Source: Halostella pelagica
GTDB taxonomy: Archaea; Halobacteriota; Halobacteria; Halobacteriales; Natronoarchaeaceae
Assembly: GCA_005954745.1 (NCBI GenBank)
Contig: CP040678.1
Coordinates: 744,001 to 808,000 of the forward strand
Length of the DNA stretch: 64,000 nucleotides
Direction of reading: 5' to 3'
A program made the translations under genes and the position numbers. Below the pieces are notes generated by a model. It was not told the DNA's origin. It worked only from the letters and a program-made list of their open reading frames with translations, and searched no databases. Below are positions 43,648 to 53,023 of this stretch, in pieces. Position 1 is the first letter of the stretch. The number at the start of each line of letters is the position of its first letter.

Positions 43648-44970
43648 TCACCCGAGATGTAGCGGATCGCCTTTCAGATACTCGCGCAGGACGACGGTCG
43701 CGTACGACCCTTTCGGCAGAGTGAACGAGAACCTGAGCGGGTCGCGCTCCACGTCTAGATGGGTGTGGACCAGGACCGCCCGTCTGGTCCCGGTCGACTC
43801 GAACTCGCCCGGCAGATCGAAATCGGCCGGCGCGAGGTCGAGGTCGTCGAGAACGTCCCGTTCGATCTCGCCCGGTTCGCCGTCCCCGAGTTCCGTCTCC
43901 GTTCCGATCAGGGGTGCAGTGACGAACGCCCTGCGGCGTTCGCAGTGGCGGGCAACGGTGTCGACGCGACGCTCGGTGACGCGCTGGAGGCGGTCCGTGT
44001 CGGGCAGGGCGAGGCCGTCCGGCGCGTCGGTGTCCGCGAAGCAAGCGACGTCTCCCTCCACGGGGCGGTCGAACGGGAGACCGTGTTCCAGTCGCTCGCT
44101 CAGGATCCGGTTGAAGGCGTACGACTGCGCGGCGTGGACGAACAGGCGCTGGAGGTTCGACGGGACCGTCTCCAGCGCCGCGCGGAAGTCCGCCGGGTCC
44201 TCGCCGCCGTTGTCCGCGAGTTCGTGCAGCATCGACCGCTCGTAGCCGAGGCGGCGCGGGAACTCCTCCAGCGCGGCCGTCCAGTCACGGTTCTCCTCGA
44301 CGAAGCGGCGGGCGTCCTGCGTCCCTTCGGGTTCGCTCTCGCGGGGGTTGCCGAGGTAGGCCATCACGGCTTCCTCCCACTCCTCGCGGACGACGCACAG
44401 ACCGACCTCGTGGGTGACCGGTCGCTTGCTTCCGAACCGCTGCTGGCCGAAGAAGTTGGGGACCGCGGCCGACCCGCCGCCGAACTCGCGGAGAGTCGCG
44501 GTGATCGCGTCCGCGTTTTCGGGCGCGTCCGGGTCGGAAACGACGATGTCGAACGCGTTGCCAGCCAGGTCGCCGAACTGGATGGCTCGCCCGGCGCGGC
44601 CAACGACGTCTATGGCAGCGTCGCGGATGTCGGGGAGGTCGGCCGGTTCGACTCCCTTCACGCTGAACAGTTGCGTCGTAACCGCGTACTTGTCCTTGGT
44701 TCCGGCCCAGGAGACCCGTTCGCGGCTGATCCCTATCGCGTCCGAGAGGCGCTTGGCGAAGTCGTTCGTATCCCAGCCAGAGAGAGTGACTCGGAGAACC
44801 AGATGGTTGTACGTCCCCGAGTCAGCGTCGACCGGTTCCGTGTCGAACCGTTCGAGTTCCTCGACGCGGAAGTCGGTTTCCTCGGCGCGGAGTCTTCCGC
44901 CGGTCCCGTCCGCGTCGCTGACGTAATACTCCATGCCGACTGCACGCTCGATATCGTGCGGCGACCGCAT
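43648..44970 (-). CDS. truD: tRNA pseudouridine(13) synthase TruD
   Basis: Enzyme of 440 aa that makes pseudouridine 13 in tRNA. The catalytic Asp is D93 in W-A-G-T-K-D93-K. Supporting motifs are [48 protein letters not shown] and [17 protein letters not shown]. The start at ATG 44970 ([19 protein letters not shown]) matches the usual haloarchaeal N-terminus. An ATG at 44934 and a longer reading are alternatives. Confidence 0.92.
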   Translation of the reverse strand: MRSPHDIERAVGMEYYVSDADGTGGRLRAEETDFRVEELERFDTEPVDADSGTYNHLVLRVTLSGWDTNDFAKRLSDAIGISRERVSWAGTKDKYAVTTQLFSVKGVEPADLPDIRDAAIDVVGRAGRAIQFGDLAGNAFDIVVSDPDAPENADAITATLREFGGGSAAVPNFFGQQRFGSKRPVTHEVGLCVVREEWEEAVMAYLGNPRESEPEGTQDARRFVEENRDWTAALEEFPRRLGYERSMLHELADNGGEDPADFRAALETVPSNLQRLFVHAAQSYAFNRILSERLEHGLPFDRPVEGDVACFADTDAPDGLALPDTDRLQRVTERRVDTVARHCERRRAFVTAPLIGTETELGDGEPGEIERDVLDDLDLAPADFDLPGEFESTGTRRAVLVHTHLDVERDPLRFSFTLPKGSYATVVLREYLKGDPLHLG

Positions 44971-45101
44971 CAGCGACCACCTCCCGGCGAACGACGGATT
45001 GCGTCCATAGAGAGTGGTGTCGCCGCGGGGCATAAGGGCTGACCGGTCCGCGCTGGAACCGACGTGAAGTCTCGCGCTCTGGGCCGGCGGTCGCAGTCAG
45101 A

Positions 45102-45151
45102 GTACACTGTCGGCTGTCCCTGTTCGTACAGGAGTCGCTGAGTCAGTGTAC
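45102..45151. repeat. Extended hairpin in the truD-HalOD1 intergenic region
   Basis: GTACACTG (45102-45109) and CAGTGTAC (45144-45151) form an 8-bp outer stem. CCTGT-TCGT-ACAGG (45119-45132) forms an inner tetraloop hairpin. It lies downstream of the HalOD1 stop and upstream of truD. It could be a terminator-type structure or a small RNA. Confidence 0.4.
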
Positions 45152-45203
45152 CGGATCCGGTTGCTGATGCTGGCAGATATTCGACAATAGCCGACAGCGT
45201 CTC

Positions 45204-45482
45204 TTACTCGTTCGATGTCGTCATCGCCTGCACAGTGACGGACCCGTTGGCCGCGACGGTGACGGCACAGCCGTTCGATTCGAAGGTGACGGAGCCAGTG
45301 TTTCGGCTCGTCGACGACGTGTCGTCGAAGATCGTTTCGAGCGCGTCGGGGTCGACGGCGTCGTGAAGCGGTTCGAGATCGAGGAGATCCGCGTCGAGTT
45401 CGTCCGCGATAGCGTGGAGAACCGACTCGGTTACGCTCCGGGAGTCCTGTGGGGCCTGTTCCGTACCGAGTGTCGTACTCAT
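45204..45482 (-). CDS. Stand-alone HalOD1 output-domain protein
   Basis: Second HalOD1-type protein, 92 aa: VLHAIADELDADLLDLEPLH, AVDPDALETIFDD, then the beta pair SVTFESNGCAVTVAANGSVT. ATG 45482 (MSTTLGTEQ) is chosen because a TATA-like ACTATACC lies about 28 nt upstream on the minus strand. It shares the domain with 7276 but not its operator. Function unknown. Confidence 0.62.
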   Translation of the reverse strand: MSTTLGTEQAPQDSRSVTESVLHAIADELDADLLDLEPLHDAVDPDALETIFDDTSSTSRNTGSVTFESNGCAVTVAANGSVTVQAMTTSNE

Positions 45483-45554
45483 CACTCCTTCCGAAGAGCG
45501 GCACGGGTATAGTGGTTCCATCTTGCTCAATAGCCTCGCTGGAATCGGATGGCT

Positions 45555-45704
45555 ATGAGTATAGTATCCAGTGGGATCAGACTCTTCCGACGTGCCCGGA
45601 ATGAAACAGCCAAGATGGAATTTAGGGAGGAGAAGCGCCCTCTCGACGCCGGTTTCGTCTCGGACGTGACTGAGGCGGACGGTGCTGACAGGTCCGCGCT
45701 CTAG
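45555..45704 (+). CDS. Possible small protein (49 aa)
   Basis: Open frame [20 protein letters not shown]...[11 protein letters not shown] ending at 45704 in the gap between the HalOD1 gene and pth2, where it overlaps the pth2 3' end by 4 nt. The composition is coding-like, but no promoter is clear and I do not recognise the family. Confidence 0.3.
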   Translation: MSIVSSGIRLFRRARNETAKMEFREEKRPLDAGFVSDVTEADGADRSAL

Positions 45705-46039
45705 AACAGCGAGAGGTCACCAGTTACTTTGTCGACGATGGCCTCGTCGCCGGGACCCACCGCCAGTGCTGTGACGGTACCAGGGTCCAACTGAGTGTGG
45801 CCGGCGTCGCGAACGATGGCGTGGGGCAGTCCCTCGCGCTCCGCGACGTCTGCGAGTTCGAACAGTTGCGACTCGCCGCTTCCCTTGAGGACGACCTTCT
45901 TCTGGCCGTCGCCTTTCCATCGCTTGCGGGTCCGCTTGTCCGCGTCCTGGTAGGCCGAAAGCGACGCATGTGCGACCTGTGCGGCGAGTTTTCCCTGTCC
46001 CATGCCGATGTCTGTGCGAGCGACGATCGCCTGTTTCAT
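45701..46039 (-). CDS. pth2: Peptidyl-tRNA hydrolase, archaeal type (Pth2)
   Basis: Enzyme of 112 aa that recycles peptidyl-tRNA. It has the Pth2 signature [53 protein letters not shown] and [22 protein letters not shown] 46039 is the conserved start; the longer frame adds unrelated residues. It stands alone, downstream of a TrmB gene on the same strand. Confidence 0.93.
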   Translation of the reverse strand: MKQAIVARTDIGMGQGKLAAQVAHASLSAYQDADKRTRKRWKGDGQKKVVLKGSGESQLFELADVAEREGLPHAIVRDAGHTQLDPGTVTALAVGPGDEAIVDKVTGDLSLF

Positions 46040-46129
46040 GCCCGGTACGATGGCGGGAACGCCTTTAGCCCTGACCATCGCTCTCGGGCACCGTCGAAGC
46101 CCGTCGGAAAGCGGCGCTCGGGGAGTCGA

Positions 46130-46936
46130 TCACTCGGTCTCGTCGTACACATCTCCGACATTTTCCTTCAGTTCGTAGGTCAACACCCGCTCGGTAAACG
46201 TCGCGAAGCCGTGGTCGATCCCGTCGCTCCACGCCGCGGTTTCGTTCGGCACACCCGGGAGCTGTTCGTCGTGCGTAGCGCTCACCAGCACCGGTCCCCG
46301 GTCCGCCATTAGCAACCGCCCGATCTGCGGGCTCTCGCTCATCGAGGTGAACCACTCGATCAGTCCGGTGGTGAAGATGACGGCATCTATTTCGGCGTCG
46401 TTGATGCGCTCCCGAACCGATTCGACGACGGTACCGACGTGGAGGGTGACGCCGCGCTCGGTGGCATCGGCGAGCGCGGCGACGACGTCCTCGTCGAGTA
46501 ACCCCTCGTCCAGCAGTATCAACACCAGTTCGTCGCTCGCGCCGTCGACGATATCGATCACCCGACCGGTCACCTGTTCGTGGTCGCTGATCGCCCACAC
46601 CGCCTGTTGGGCTTCCTTGTACGCCGGCTCCAGCTGTCGGAGCGACCGTTCGACCGTCTCGAAATACGACTCGTACTCCTTCCGGAGTATCCTGATCGCG
46701 CTGTCGATCGAAACGCTCTGGTACGTCCGCGGTTCGCCCTCCTCCATCGCCACTAACCCTTTCTTCTGGAGCTTCTCCACTGTCTCGTACACCCGCGACC
46801 GCGGAATGTCGGCGACTTTCCCCACCTCTTTGGCCGTCCCGTGAGGGATCCGCGTGAGCGCGACGAAACACCGTGCTTCGTATGCGGTCAAACCGAGCTG
46901 CTCAAGTGCGCTTATCGCGGCCTGTGCCTCGTCCAT
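46130..46936 (-). CDS. TrmB-family transcriptional regulator
   Basis: Regulator of 268 aa. The winged helix has [20 protein letters not shown] and [20 protein letters not shown]; the effector domain has [20 protein letters not shown]. It is strikingly similar to the TrmB at 5549, with the same order AVW(A)I...V...R..D, so they are paralogues. It lies 149 bp from dcd, on the opposite strand. Targets unknown. Confidence 0.82.
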   Translation of the reverse strand: MDEAQAAISALEQLGLTAYEARCFVALTRIPHGTAKEVGKVADIPRSRVYETVEKLQKKGLVAMEEGEPRTYQSVSIDSAIRILRKEYESYFETVERSLRQLEPAYKEAQQAVWAISDHEQVTGRVIDIVDGASDELVLILLDEGLLDEDVVAALADATERGVTLHVGTVVESVRERINDAEIDAVIFTTGLIEWFTSMSESPQIGRLLMADRGPVLVSATHDEQLPGVPNETAAWSDGIDHGFATFTERVLTYELKENVGDVYDETE

Positions 46937-47085
46937 ATCGTCCGTACGGGACGTGTTCGGTAGTGCCTTCGGGTGGTGTTTCTCCCGGACGCCGTCCTCT
47001 CCGTCTTGCGAGACGACCGCCGCCGCTACGTCACCGCGACGCCCGGACCGGGAAATTTAGGCCCCTCCGTTCGCTCCTTCACCGT

Positions 47086-47673
47086 ATGATACTCTCGGAC
47101 GCGGACATCCTCCGCCGGCTCGAAGCGGGAGACCTCGCCGTCGAGCCGCTGGAGGACCCCGACCTACAGATCCAGCCGGCGAGCATCGACCTCCGACTCG
47201 GCCGCGAGTTCCTGGAGTTCCAGCGAACGAACATTCCCTGTATCCACCCCGACGCGGAGTGGGAGGTAGACGAGTACGTCGACGAGACGGTCGTCGACGA
47301 GGGCGAGGAGTTCATCCTCCACCCCGGCGATTTCGTCCTCGGGACGACGAAAGAGCGCGTTGACATCCCGGCGGACCTCCTCGCGCACGTACAGGGCCGG
47401 TCTTCGCTCGGCCGCCTGGCGATCGTGGTACACGCGACGGCGGGCGTCGTCGACCCGGGGTACCGCGGCCAGATAACGCTCGAACTGTCGAATCTCGGCA
47501 CCGCTCCCGTGGCGCTGACGCCCGGCATGCGCATCTCACAGCTCATCTTCACTGAGATGAAATCCGCGGCGGAGCGCCCGTACGGCAGCGGCCGCGGGTC
47601 GAAATACCAGGACCAGGACGGGCCGCAGGCGTCGCGCATCGGCGGCGACCGGGAGTTCGGCGGCGACCAATGA
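47086..47673 (+). CDS. dcd: dCTP deaminase
   Basis: Trimeric enzyme of 195 aa that turns dCTP into dUTP for dTMP synthesis. Motifs are [66 protein letters not shown] with the catalytic Glu, and the nucleotide-closing C-terminal tail ([18 protein letters not shown]). It overlaps the ThiR-like gene by 4 nt, so both are in one unit. A bifunctional deaminase/dUTPase form cannot be excluded. Confidence 0.93.
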   Translation: MILSDADILRRLEAGDLAVEPLEDPDLQIQPASIDLRLGREFLEFQRTNIPCIHPDAEWEVDEYVDETVVDEGEEFILHPGDFVLGTTKERVDIPADLLAHVQGRSSLGRLAIVVHATAGVVDPGYRGQITLELSNLGTAPVALTPGMRISQLIFTEMKSAAERPYGSGRGSKYQDQDGPQASRIGGDREFGGDQ

Positions 47674-48566
47674 AGTTCATCGAGGAGATCGTCGTCGAGG
47701 AGTTCCTCCCGACGTTCCGGTCGATGCTCGCGGAGGACCTGCGCGATCGTGGGCTGACCCAGAGCGAGGTCGCCGAAGCGCTCGGGATCAGCCAGTCGGC
47801 CGTTTCGAAGTACGCCCACGGCGACGTGGCACGCCGCGAGGTGATCCTGGAGGACGAGCGCGTCCGCGAACTCGTCGAACGGATCGGCGAGGGGATGACC
47901 GACGGCGAGATGCGACCGGTGCAGGCGCTCGTCGAGACGGAGGTGTTGATCCGGCGTCTGGAAAACGGCGACGTACTGGCGTCGCTGCACGAGGAGGCCG
48001 TCCCCGAACTCTCGGAGTACGGCGGCGGCTTCAACATTCACGACCCGGAAAGCGAACTCCGGACGACGGAGCGCGTGCTCGCATCGGTCCGGCGGGGGCT
48101 GCGCCGCCTGGAAAACACCAGCGGGTTCGCCACGCTCATTCCCGACGTGGGGTCGAACCTCGTCGCTTGTACGCCCGGCGCGACGGACGTCGACGACGTC
48201 GCGGGCGTCCCCGGTCGGATCTTCGACGTGAAGGGTCAGGCGACCGTGCCGGGCGACCCCGAGTTCGGCGTCAGTGAACACGTCGCCACCGTCCTCCTCG
48301 CGGCCCGCCGCGCGGGCAGCGACGCACGGGCGGCGCTGAACGTCCGGTACGACCCCGACATCGTCGAACGTCTGGTGAACGACGGCTACCAGACCGTCGA
48401 GTTCGATGGCGAAACGTCCACGGAAGAGGCGGTGAAAGCGGCGCTCTCGGACGTGGACGACGCCGACGCGCTCTACCAGAGCGGCGGGTACGGAATAGAG
48501 CCGATCGTCTACGTCTTGGGGCCGGACGCCGAGACGGTCGTCGAGCGCGTTCGAGGGCTGGTGTAA
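47670..48566 (+). CDS. thiR: ThiR-like regulator: HTH fused to a ThiN (thiamine-phosphate synthase-like) domain
   Basis: Protein of 298 aa. An N-terminal lambda-type HTH (about 20-55, [20 protein letters not shown]) precedes a middle helical part and a C-terminal ThiN domain (about 125-298) with [40 protein letters not shown] and VAARR-type strands. Archaeal ThiR regulators have this layout and repress thiamine genes upon binding thiamine phosphates. Whether the ThiN part still catalyses is open. Thi4 in this window (57988) is a candidate target. Confidence 0.8.
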   Translation: MKFIEEIVVEEFLPTFRSMLAEDLRDRGLTQSEVAEALGISQSAVSKYAHGDVARREVILEDERVRELVERIGEGMTDGEMRPVQALVETEVLIRRLENGDVLASLHEEAVPELSEYGGGFNIHDPESELRTTERVLASVRRGLRRLENTSGFATLIPDVGSNLVACTPGATDVDDVAGVPGRIFDVKGQATVPGDPEFGVSEHVATVLLAARRAGSDARAALNVRYDPDIVERLVNDGYQTVEFDGETSTEEAVKAALSDVDDADALYQSGGYGIEPIVYVLGPDAETVVERVRGLV

Positions 48567-49240
48567 TGTCGGGGGCGTCGTCCGCGCAGGCGTTTTACGG
48601 CCGCTGGGCGGCGCTGTACGACGCCGTCGCCAGACACACGCCCGGCGTCGCGCGTCTCCGCGAGCGGGCCGCGTCGGCGCTCCGACTCTCCGCCGGCGAC
48701 ACCGTCGTCGAAATGGGCTGCGGGACCGGCGCAAACCTCCCGTACCTCCGCGAGCAGGTCGGTCCGGACGGGACCGTCGTCGGCGTCGATTTCACTGGCC
48801 CTATTCTCGACCGGGCGCGGGACCTCGTCGAACGGCGCGGGTGGGAGAACGTCCACGTCGTCCACGGCGACGCGACGAGGCCGCCGATCACCGACGGCGT
48901 CGACGGGATCCTCTCGACGTTCGTCGTCGGGATGCTGGCGGATCCGGCCGGAACCGTCGACGACTGGTGTGACCTCCTGAACGCCGGCGGTCACCTGGTT
49001 CTGGTCGACGCCGCGGAGAGCGACCGGTGGTACGCCGCGCCGATAAACGCCGCGTTCCGCGCAGTCACCGTCCTCTCGACGCCGCCGACGCTCAGGGTTC
49101 GGTACGAGAACTCGCCGCACGAGCGACTCGTTCGGCGGGTCACGGACGCCAGAGACGCGCTTCGGGCGCGCTCGGCCGCCGTCGCTCACGAGGACCACTG
49201 GGCCGGGATCGTTCGCCTGACCGGCGGCCGGATCGACTGA
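48566..49240 (+). CDS. Class I SAM-dependent methyltransferase
   Basis: Methyltransferase of 224 aa. SAM motif I is VVEMGCGTGANLPYLREQVG; an acidic end of strand 2 is VVGVDFTGPILDRARDL; motif II is VHVVHGDATRPP. It resembles the UbiE/ubiquinone-type and other small-molecule enzymes. Substrate unknown. Its ATG overlaps the last base of the ThiR-like gene, so it is in the dcd-thiR unit. After it the gap 49241-49421 holds only a short direct repeat. Confidence 0.78.
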   Translation: MSGASSAQAFYGRWAALYDAVARHTPGVARLRERAASALRLSAGDTVVEMGCGTGANLPYLREQVGPDGTVVGVDFTGPILDRARDLVERRGWENVHVVHGDATRPPITDGVDGILSTFVVGMLADPAGTVDDWCDLLNAGGHLVLVDAAESDRWYAAPINAAFRAVTVLSTPPTLRVRYENSPHERLVRRVTDARDALRARSAAVAHEDHWAGIVRLTGGRID

Positions 49241-49255
49241 TCCGTTCGCGTATCT

Positions 49256-49303
49256 GGCGGTGGTCGCGCGAACTATTCGGCGGATATGGCGGTGGTCGCG
49301 CGA
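49256..49303. repeat. Short direct repeat after the methyltransferase gene
   Basis: GGCGGTGGTCGCGCGA occurs at 49256-49271 and again at 49288-49303, 32 bp apart. It lies in the non-coding gap between the methyltransferase and the lipoprotein genes. Meaning unclear. Confidence 0.35.
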
Positions 49304-49421
49304 GCCGTCTGACGAACCCTGTGCGACCACCCGGCGGCGACCGCTCTCGATAGTTGGTCCCGGCCGGTCGAAAGGTCGTGCCCGGCGGTAGTATTTTGGT
49401 CGCTCTAGTCGATACTGACGT

Positions 49422-50753
49422 ATGGCGACTCGTAGGCGTCTCGCCGCCCTGATACTCGTCCTCTCCGTGGTCCTCTCCGGATGCGCGGCAGATTCGGCCG
49501 CCTTCCAAACGACGGCCGACGAAAACGACACGAACACGACCACGGAGACGACGGTCGCCCCGACGACGACGGAAGTCAACGTCACGGAAAAGTACTCGGT
49601 CCCCGTCGAGGGTGACGACCTCCCGGTCGACGCCGACCGAACGTTCGCCCGCGTGCAGGCGCTCGTTGGGACGAACGTCGAACCGCAGTCAGTGACGGTC
49701 CGTGAGGGGACGGCACGGTCGAACACTGCCGACTACTACACGTCCAGGTCGTTCTTCCGGATCATGGGTCTCGACGAGACGAACTACTCGACGAAGGGTG
49801 CAAGCGGGGTAACGTACAGGGACGGAGAAGTGCGGCTCACGACCCGCGAGGCGTCCGATGCAGAGGTCGAACGCGTTCTCGCCCACGAGTTCATCCACAC
49901 CGTTCAGATGCGGTCGGGGATGACAGAGAGTCTGAACAGGGAGTCTGCAGTGAGTCGATCGACGGACGCCTCGCTGGTTCGCCAGGCGCTCGTCGAGGGA
50001 GGCGCGGTGTACGTCACCGACAGCTACTCCGAGCGGTTCCAGTCGCCGACGGTACATCAGTCGGACGTCGTCGCGGAGGAATACGAAAGCGGTCCCGCCG
50101 GCAACCGCTATCTCTGGGCTCCCTATCACTTCGGCTACCGATACGTCGCCGCGACGGTCGACTCGCCGGACGAACTCGACACGGCGTACGAAAACCACCC
50201 CGAGACCACGGAGCAGTTAATCCACAACTACGGCCCGGCGGAGGAACCGGCCCTCGACCTCGAACTGTCGACCGACGATTCCGGAAGCTGGTTCCGAACC
50301 GACGCTGACACGAAAGGAGAACTCGTGACTCGCATCGTTCTCCGGAGCCAACTCTCCCGGGCGCGCGCTGCCGCGGCGGCGTCCGGGTGGGGGAACGACC
50401 GCCTGTACGTGTACGAACACAGTTCCGGCAGAACGACAGGGATCGCCTGGGCGCTCCGCTGGGACGATGCCGACGAAGCCGACGAAGCGCAGGCGGCCTT
50501 CCGGTCGTACGCGGCGAAACACGGCGACGACTCCGAGGCGTCGGTACAGGTCGAACGCGTCACCCGTGAAACGCTGGTGGTGTTCGCCGGCGACGACGAG
50601 TTCGTCGACAACGCTTACGCCGCCGGCAGCGACGACGAGGTCAAGGTCGCCATCGACAACCGAACGACCGCCGGCGCGGACGTGGCGTTCCCGGCGGTAC
50701 CCGCACTGAACGACGGTGGCGGGACCACGACTGGCGTCTACAGTAGTCCCTGA
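49422..50753 (+). CDS. HExxH lipoprotein, putative extracellular zinc metallopeptidase (copy 1)
   Basis: Protein of 443 aa. The signal ends in a lipobox L-S-G-C (about residue 21). A Thr-rich linker (about 30-60) is followed by a peptidase-like domain. H155-E-F-I-H159 and, 37 residues after the first His, E192 in VEGGAVYVTD match a gluzincin-type zinc site (HExxH plus Glu in an EGxAxY motif). Shared with copies at 50943 and 59805: Y-F-G-Y/N/G-R/Q-Y, TTEQLIH, GEL, WGND, A-ADE. Probably anchored outside the cell. The protease role is inferred. Confidence 0.62.
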   Translation: MATRRRLAALILVLSVVLSGCAADSAAFQTTADENDTNTTTETTVAPTTTEVNVTEKYSVPVEGDDLPVDADRTFARVQALVGTNVEPQSVTVREGTARSNTADYYTSRSFFRIMGLDETNYSTKGASGVTYRDGEVRLTTREASDAEVERVLAHEFIHTVQMRSGMTESLNRESAVSRSTDASLVRQALVEGGAVYVTDSYSERFQSPTVHQSDVVAEEYESGPAGNRYLWAPYHFGYRYVAATVDSPDELDTAYENHPETTEQLIHNYGPAEEPALDLELSTDDSGSWFRTDADTKGELVTRIVLRSQLSRARAAAAASGWGNDRLYVYEHSSGRTTGIAWALRWDDADEADEAQAAFRSYAAKHGDDSEASVQVERVTRETLVVFAGDDEFVDNAYAAGSDDEVKVAIDNRTTAGADVAFPAVPALNDGGGTTTGVYSSP

Positions 50754-50942
50754 AACGATTCATACGCTGATCGCATCGCTGTCGTCCGATCCAGATCTGC
50801 ATTGACTTTCAGTGGTTACTATAGGCCGCTTCGGCAATGTGACGCGTTACTCCGTGTGGTCCGGTCGCCGTCCAGCCCGGTCCGCGGACCGAGGGGCGAG
50901 ACCACCACTGTTTTGTTCAAACGAGCCGTTTTGGCAACTAAC

Positions 50943-52169
50943 ATGCGTGTGAAGGCTCTCGTCGTCGTGTTGCTCCTCCTCGTGTCCGGATGTTCCGCTC
51001 CGTTCCTCGGTGACACCACCACCGACGCCGAGACGGAGGTCCTGAACGAGTCGACGGTCGACGCCACGACGACCGATGCTCCGATGACCGAAACCACGAC
51101 TACGACTGACACTCTCGGTGGGGGCGAATACGACGTAACGGTCCAGAACGGCACGCTCGGTGTCGACGAAGACGAAGCGTACGGACGCACTCAGTCGCTG
51201 CTCGGTACCGACATCGAACCGCGACCCGTCGAGGTACGTAACCTGACCGAGCGCCGAGGGTTCGCTCCCGGTGCAAACGACTTCTTCGCGACGATGGGCG
51301 TCGGGAACGCGTCGTTCGACGAGGACACGGCCGGCGGCCTCACGACGACGAGCGGTGCCGTCTACATCCATCCCGGGAACGGTTCGCCCGGAGAGGTCGA
51401 GCAGGTGCTCGTCCACGAGTACGTCCACGCGGCTCAGTTCAACGGGAACATGCTGCCGTGGATCGACGCCCTCGAACAGCCGCGATTGACCAACGACCTC
51501 GTCCAGACCCGCCTCTCGCTGGTCGAAGGCGGAGCGGTGTACGTCTCCGACGTGTACACCGACCAGCATCTCGATGTCGCCCCGAGTTCGACTCGGATCG
51601 CGGACGAGTACGACTCCGGGTCGACGGCGGAACGGCTGTTCCTGGCCCGGTACCACTTCGGCAATCAGTACGTCGCCAACGAGATCGACGACCCGTCCGA
51701 ACTCGAGACGGTGTACGAGGACTACCCGCGCACCACCGAGCAACTCCTTCATCCGGGCTCCGACGACGCGGAACGGGACCTGAACGTGGCTGTCGACGAC
51801 GCCGGCGAGTGGCGCACTGCCGGTAACGACACGATAGGCGAACTCACCACGCGCGTCCTCCTCTCCGGCGAACTCGACGACGACACCGCGAGCCAGGCCG
51901 CGGCGGGGTGGGGGACCGACGACGTGGTGATACTCCGGAACGACGACCAGCGGGCGTACATCTGGGCCTTCCGCATGGACGACACGAGCGAGGCCGACGA
52001 ACTGGCGGCCGCGATGGAGACGTTCGCGGATGCCCGCAACGCCGATAGCGACGCGATGTTCGCGGTCGATCGACTGACGGGCGAGACGGTCGTTCTGACC
52101 GCCGCGCCGGACTCGTTCGACGCCGCGGTCGAGGGCGAGAACGGCTCCGTGACGGTGACCGTCGAGTAG
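50943..52169 (+). CDS. HExxH lipoprotein, putative extracellular zinc metallopeptidase (copy 2)
   Basis: Protein of 408 aa starting MRVKALVVVLLLLVSGCSAP with the lipobox V-S-G-C17. The Thr-rich linker (about 25-60) is longer than in copy 1. H158-E-Y-V-H162 and E195 in LVEGGAVYVSD repeat the zinc pattern of copy 1 with the same 37-residue spacing. Further shared motifs: YHFGNQYVANEIDD, RTTEQLLHPGSDD, GELTTRVLLSGEL, GWGTDDV and RMDDTSEADELAAAMETF. The 189-bp gap before it contains no gene. It is a tandem duplicate of the gene at 49422. Confidence 0.62.
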   Translation: MRVKALVVVLLLLVSGCSAPFLGDTTTDAETEVLNESTVDATTTDAPMTETTTTTDTLGGGEYDVTVQNGTLGVDEDEAYGRTQSLLGTDIEPRPVEVRNLTERRGFAPGANDFFATMGVGNASFDEDTAGGLTTTSGAVYIHPGNGSPGEVEQVLVHEYVHAAQFNGNMLPWIDALEQPRLTNDLVQTRLSLVEGGAVYVSDVYTDQHLDVAPSSTRIADEYDSGSTAERLFLARYHFGNQYVANEIDDPSELETVYEDYPRTTEQLLHPGSDDAERDLNVAVDDAGEWRTAGNDTIGELTTRVLLSGELDDDTASQAAAGWGTDDVVILRNDDQRAYIWAFRMDDTSEADELAAAMETFADARNADSDAMFAVDRLTGETVVLTAAPDSFDAAVEGENGSVTVTVE

Positions 52170-52440
52170 GAGAACCGCGCTTGTGGCCGCTGACCGTACG
52201 CTTTCGTCGCCGAGACCGGTCAGAACGGGCAACAGTCACGGGGAGTGAACCTCGCAGATCCGGACTGTGTCTCCGTACCAACCCGAACATTTACTTCGTC
52301 CGTGACAGTAATGCCGAACAGAGCTGACCGATGATCGTTTCTCTCTGCCCCTGAGTTGGCCGTCGTCTCGCTTCGTCCCCGAGGCGGACCAGCTCCGGCT
52401 TTCGTTGCATCAGTAGCCTACCGACTATCAGAGAGATATC
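52170..52440. other. Intergenic stretch between the lipoprotein and GNAT genes
   Basis: 271 bp without a recognisable gene. A minus-strand open frame of about 80 codons (52291-52533) overlaps the GNAT gene and does not look coding. No strong hairpin was noticed. Confidence 0.3.
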
Positions 52441-53010
52441 ATGCCAAGACCGACATTCATCGATTGCGACCGCCTCGACCTCAAGCCGCCCGACGAGGAA
52501 GACATCGAATTCCTCCGAGAAGGAGTGAATCACCCGAGAGTCCGTCAGTACATCAGCGCGTTCAGGACGCCGTACACGGAGGACCGCTACCGGGACGAGC
52601 TGTGGCCGATAGATAGCGACGGGGACGGCGTCTCGCTACTCGCCGTTCCGAACGACGGCGAGTTCTCGGGGGACCCGGTGGGGTCGGTACAGTTGTATCC
52701 CCTTAACGACGCGGACGGCTACGCGAACTTCGGCGTCTGGTTCCATCCGGCGGCGTGGGGAGAAGGATACGCGCTCGAAGCCGGCGCGCACCTCATCGAG
52801 TACGGGTTTCGGGACCTCCGGTTGCACCGCGTCTCGGCGACCGCGATGGCCCGGAACGAGGCCTCCAGAACGCTCTGCGAGCGGCTCGGATTCGTCCACG
52901 AAGGTACCACCCGTGAGACGCAGTTCGCCGACGGCGAGTACGCGGACGTCGAGCGATACGGACTGCTGGTCGACGAGTGGGCCGGCCCCGAGGAGATACT
53001 CGACGGGTGA
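52441..53010 (+). CDS. GNAT-family N-acetyltransferase (RimJ/RimL type)
   Basis: Acetyltransferase of 189 aa. RLDLKPPDEEDIEFLREGVN starts the domain. The acetyl-CoA-binding motif A reads FGVWFHPAAWGEGYALEAGA, then LIEYGFRDLRLHRVSATAMA. Motif B is NEASRTLCERLGFVHEGTTR, typical of RimJ/RimL enzymes that acetylate ribosomal-protein N-termini or small substrates. Substrate unknown. It is convergent with the gene at 53024 (14-bp gap). Confidence 0.78.
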   Translation: MPRPTFIDCDRLDLKPPDEEDIEFLREGVNHPRVRQYISAFRTPYTEDRYRDELWPIDSDGDGVSLLAVPNDGEFSGDPVGSVQLYPLNDADGYANFGVWFHPAAWGEGYALEAGAHLIEYGFRDLRLHRVSATAMARNEASRTLCERLGFVHEGTTRETQFADGEYADVERYGLLVDEWAGPEEILDG

Positions 53011-53023
53011 CGGCGACGGTAGG

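Noticed and set aside
45516-45620. 10-bp inverted repeat TTCCATCTTG and CAAGATGGAA, 85 bp apart.
   Set aside because: It is short, widely spaced and partly inside a possible frame; likely chance.
52291-52533. Minus-strand frame of about 80 codons before and within the GNAT gene.
   Set aside because: It overlaps the start of a convincing gene and has no promoter or family signal.
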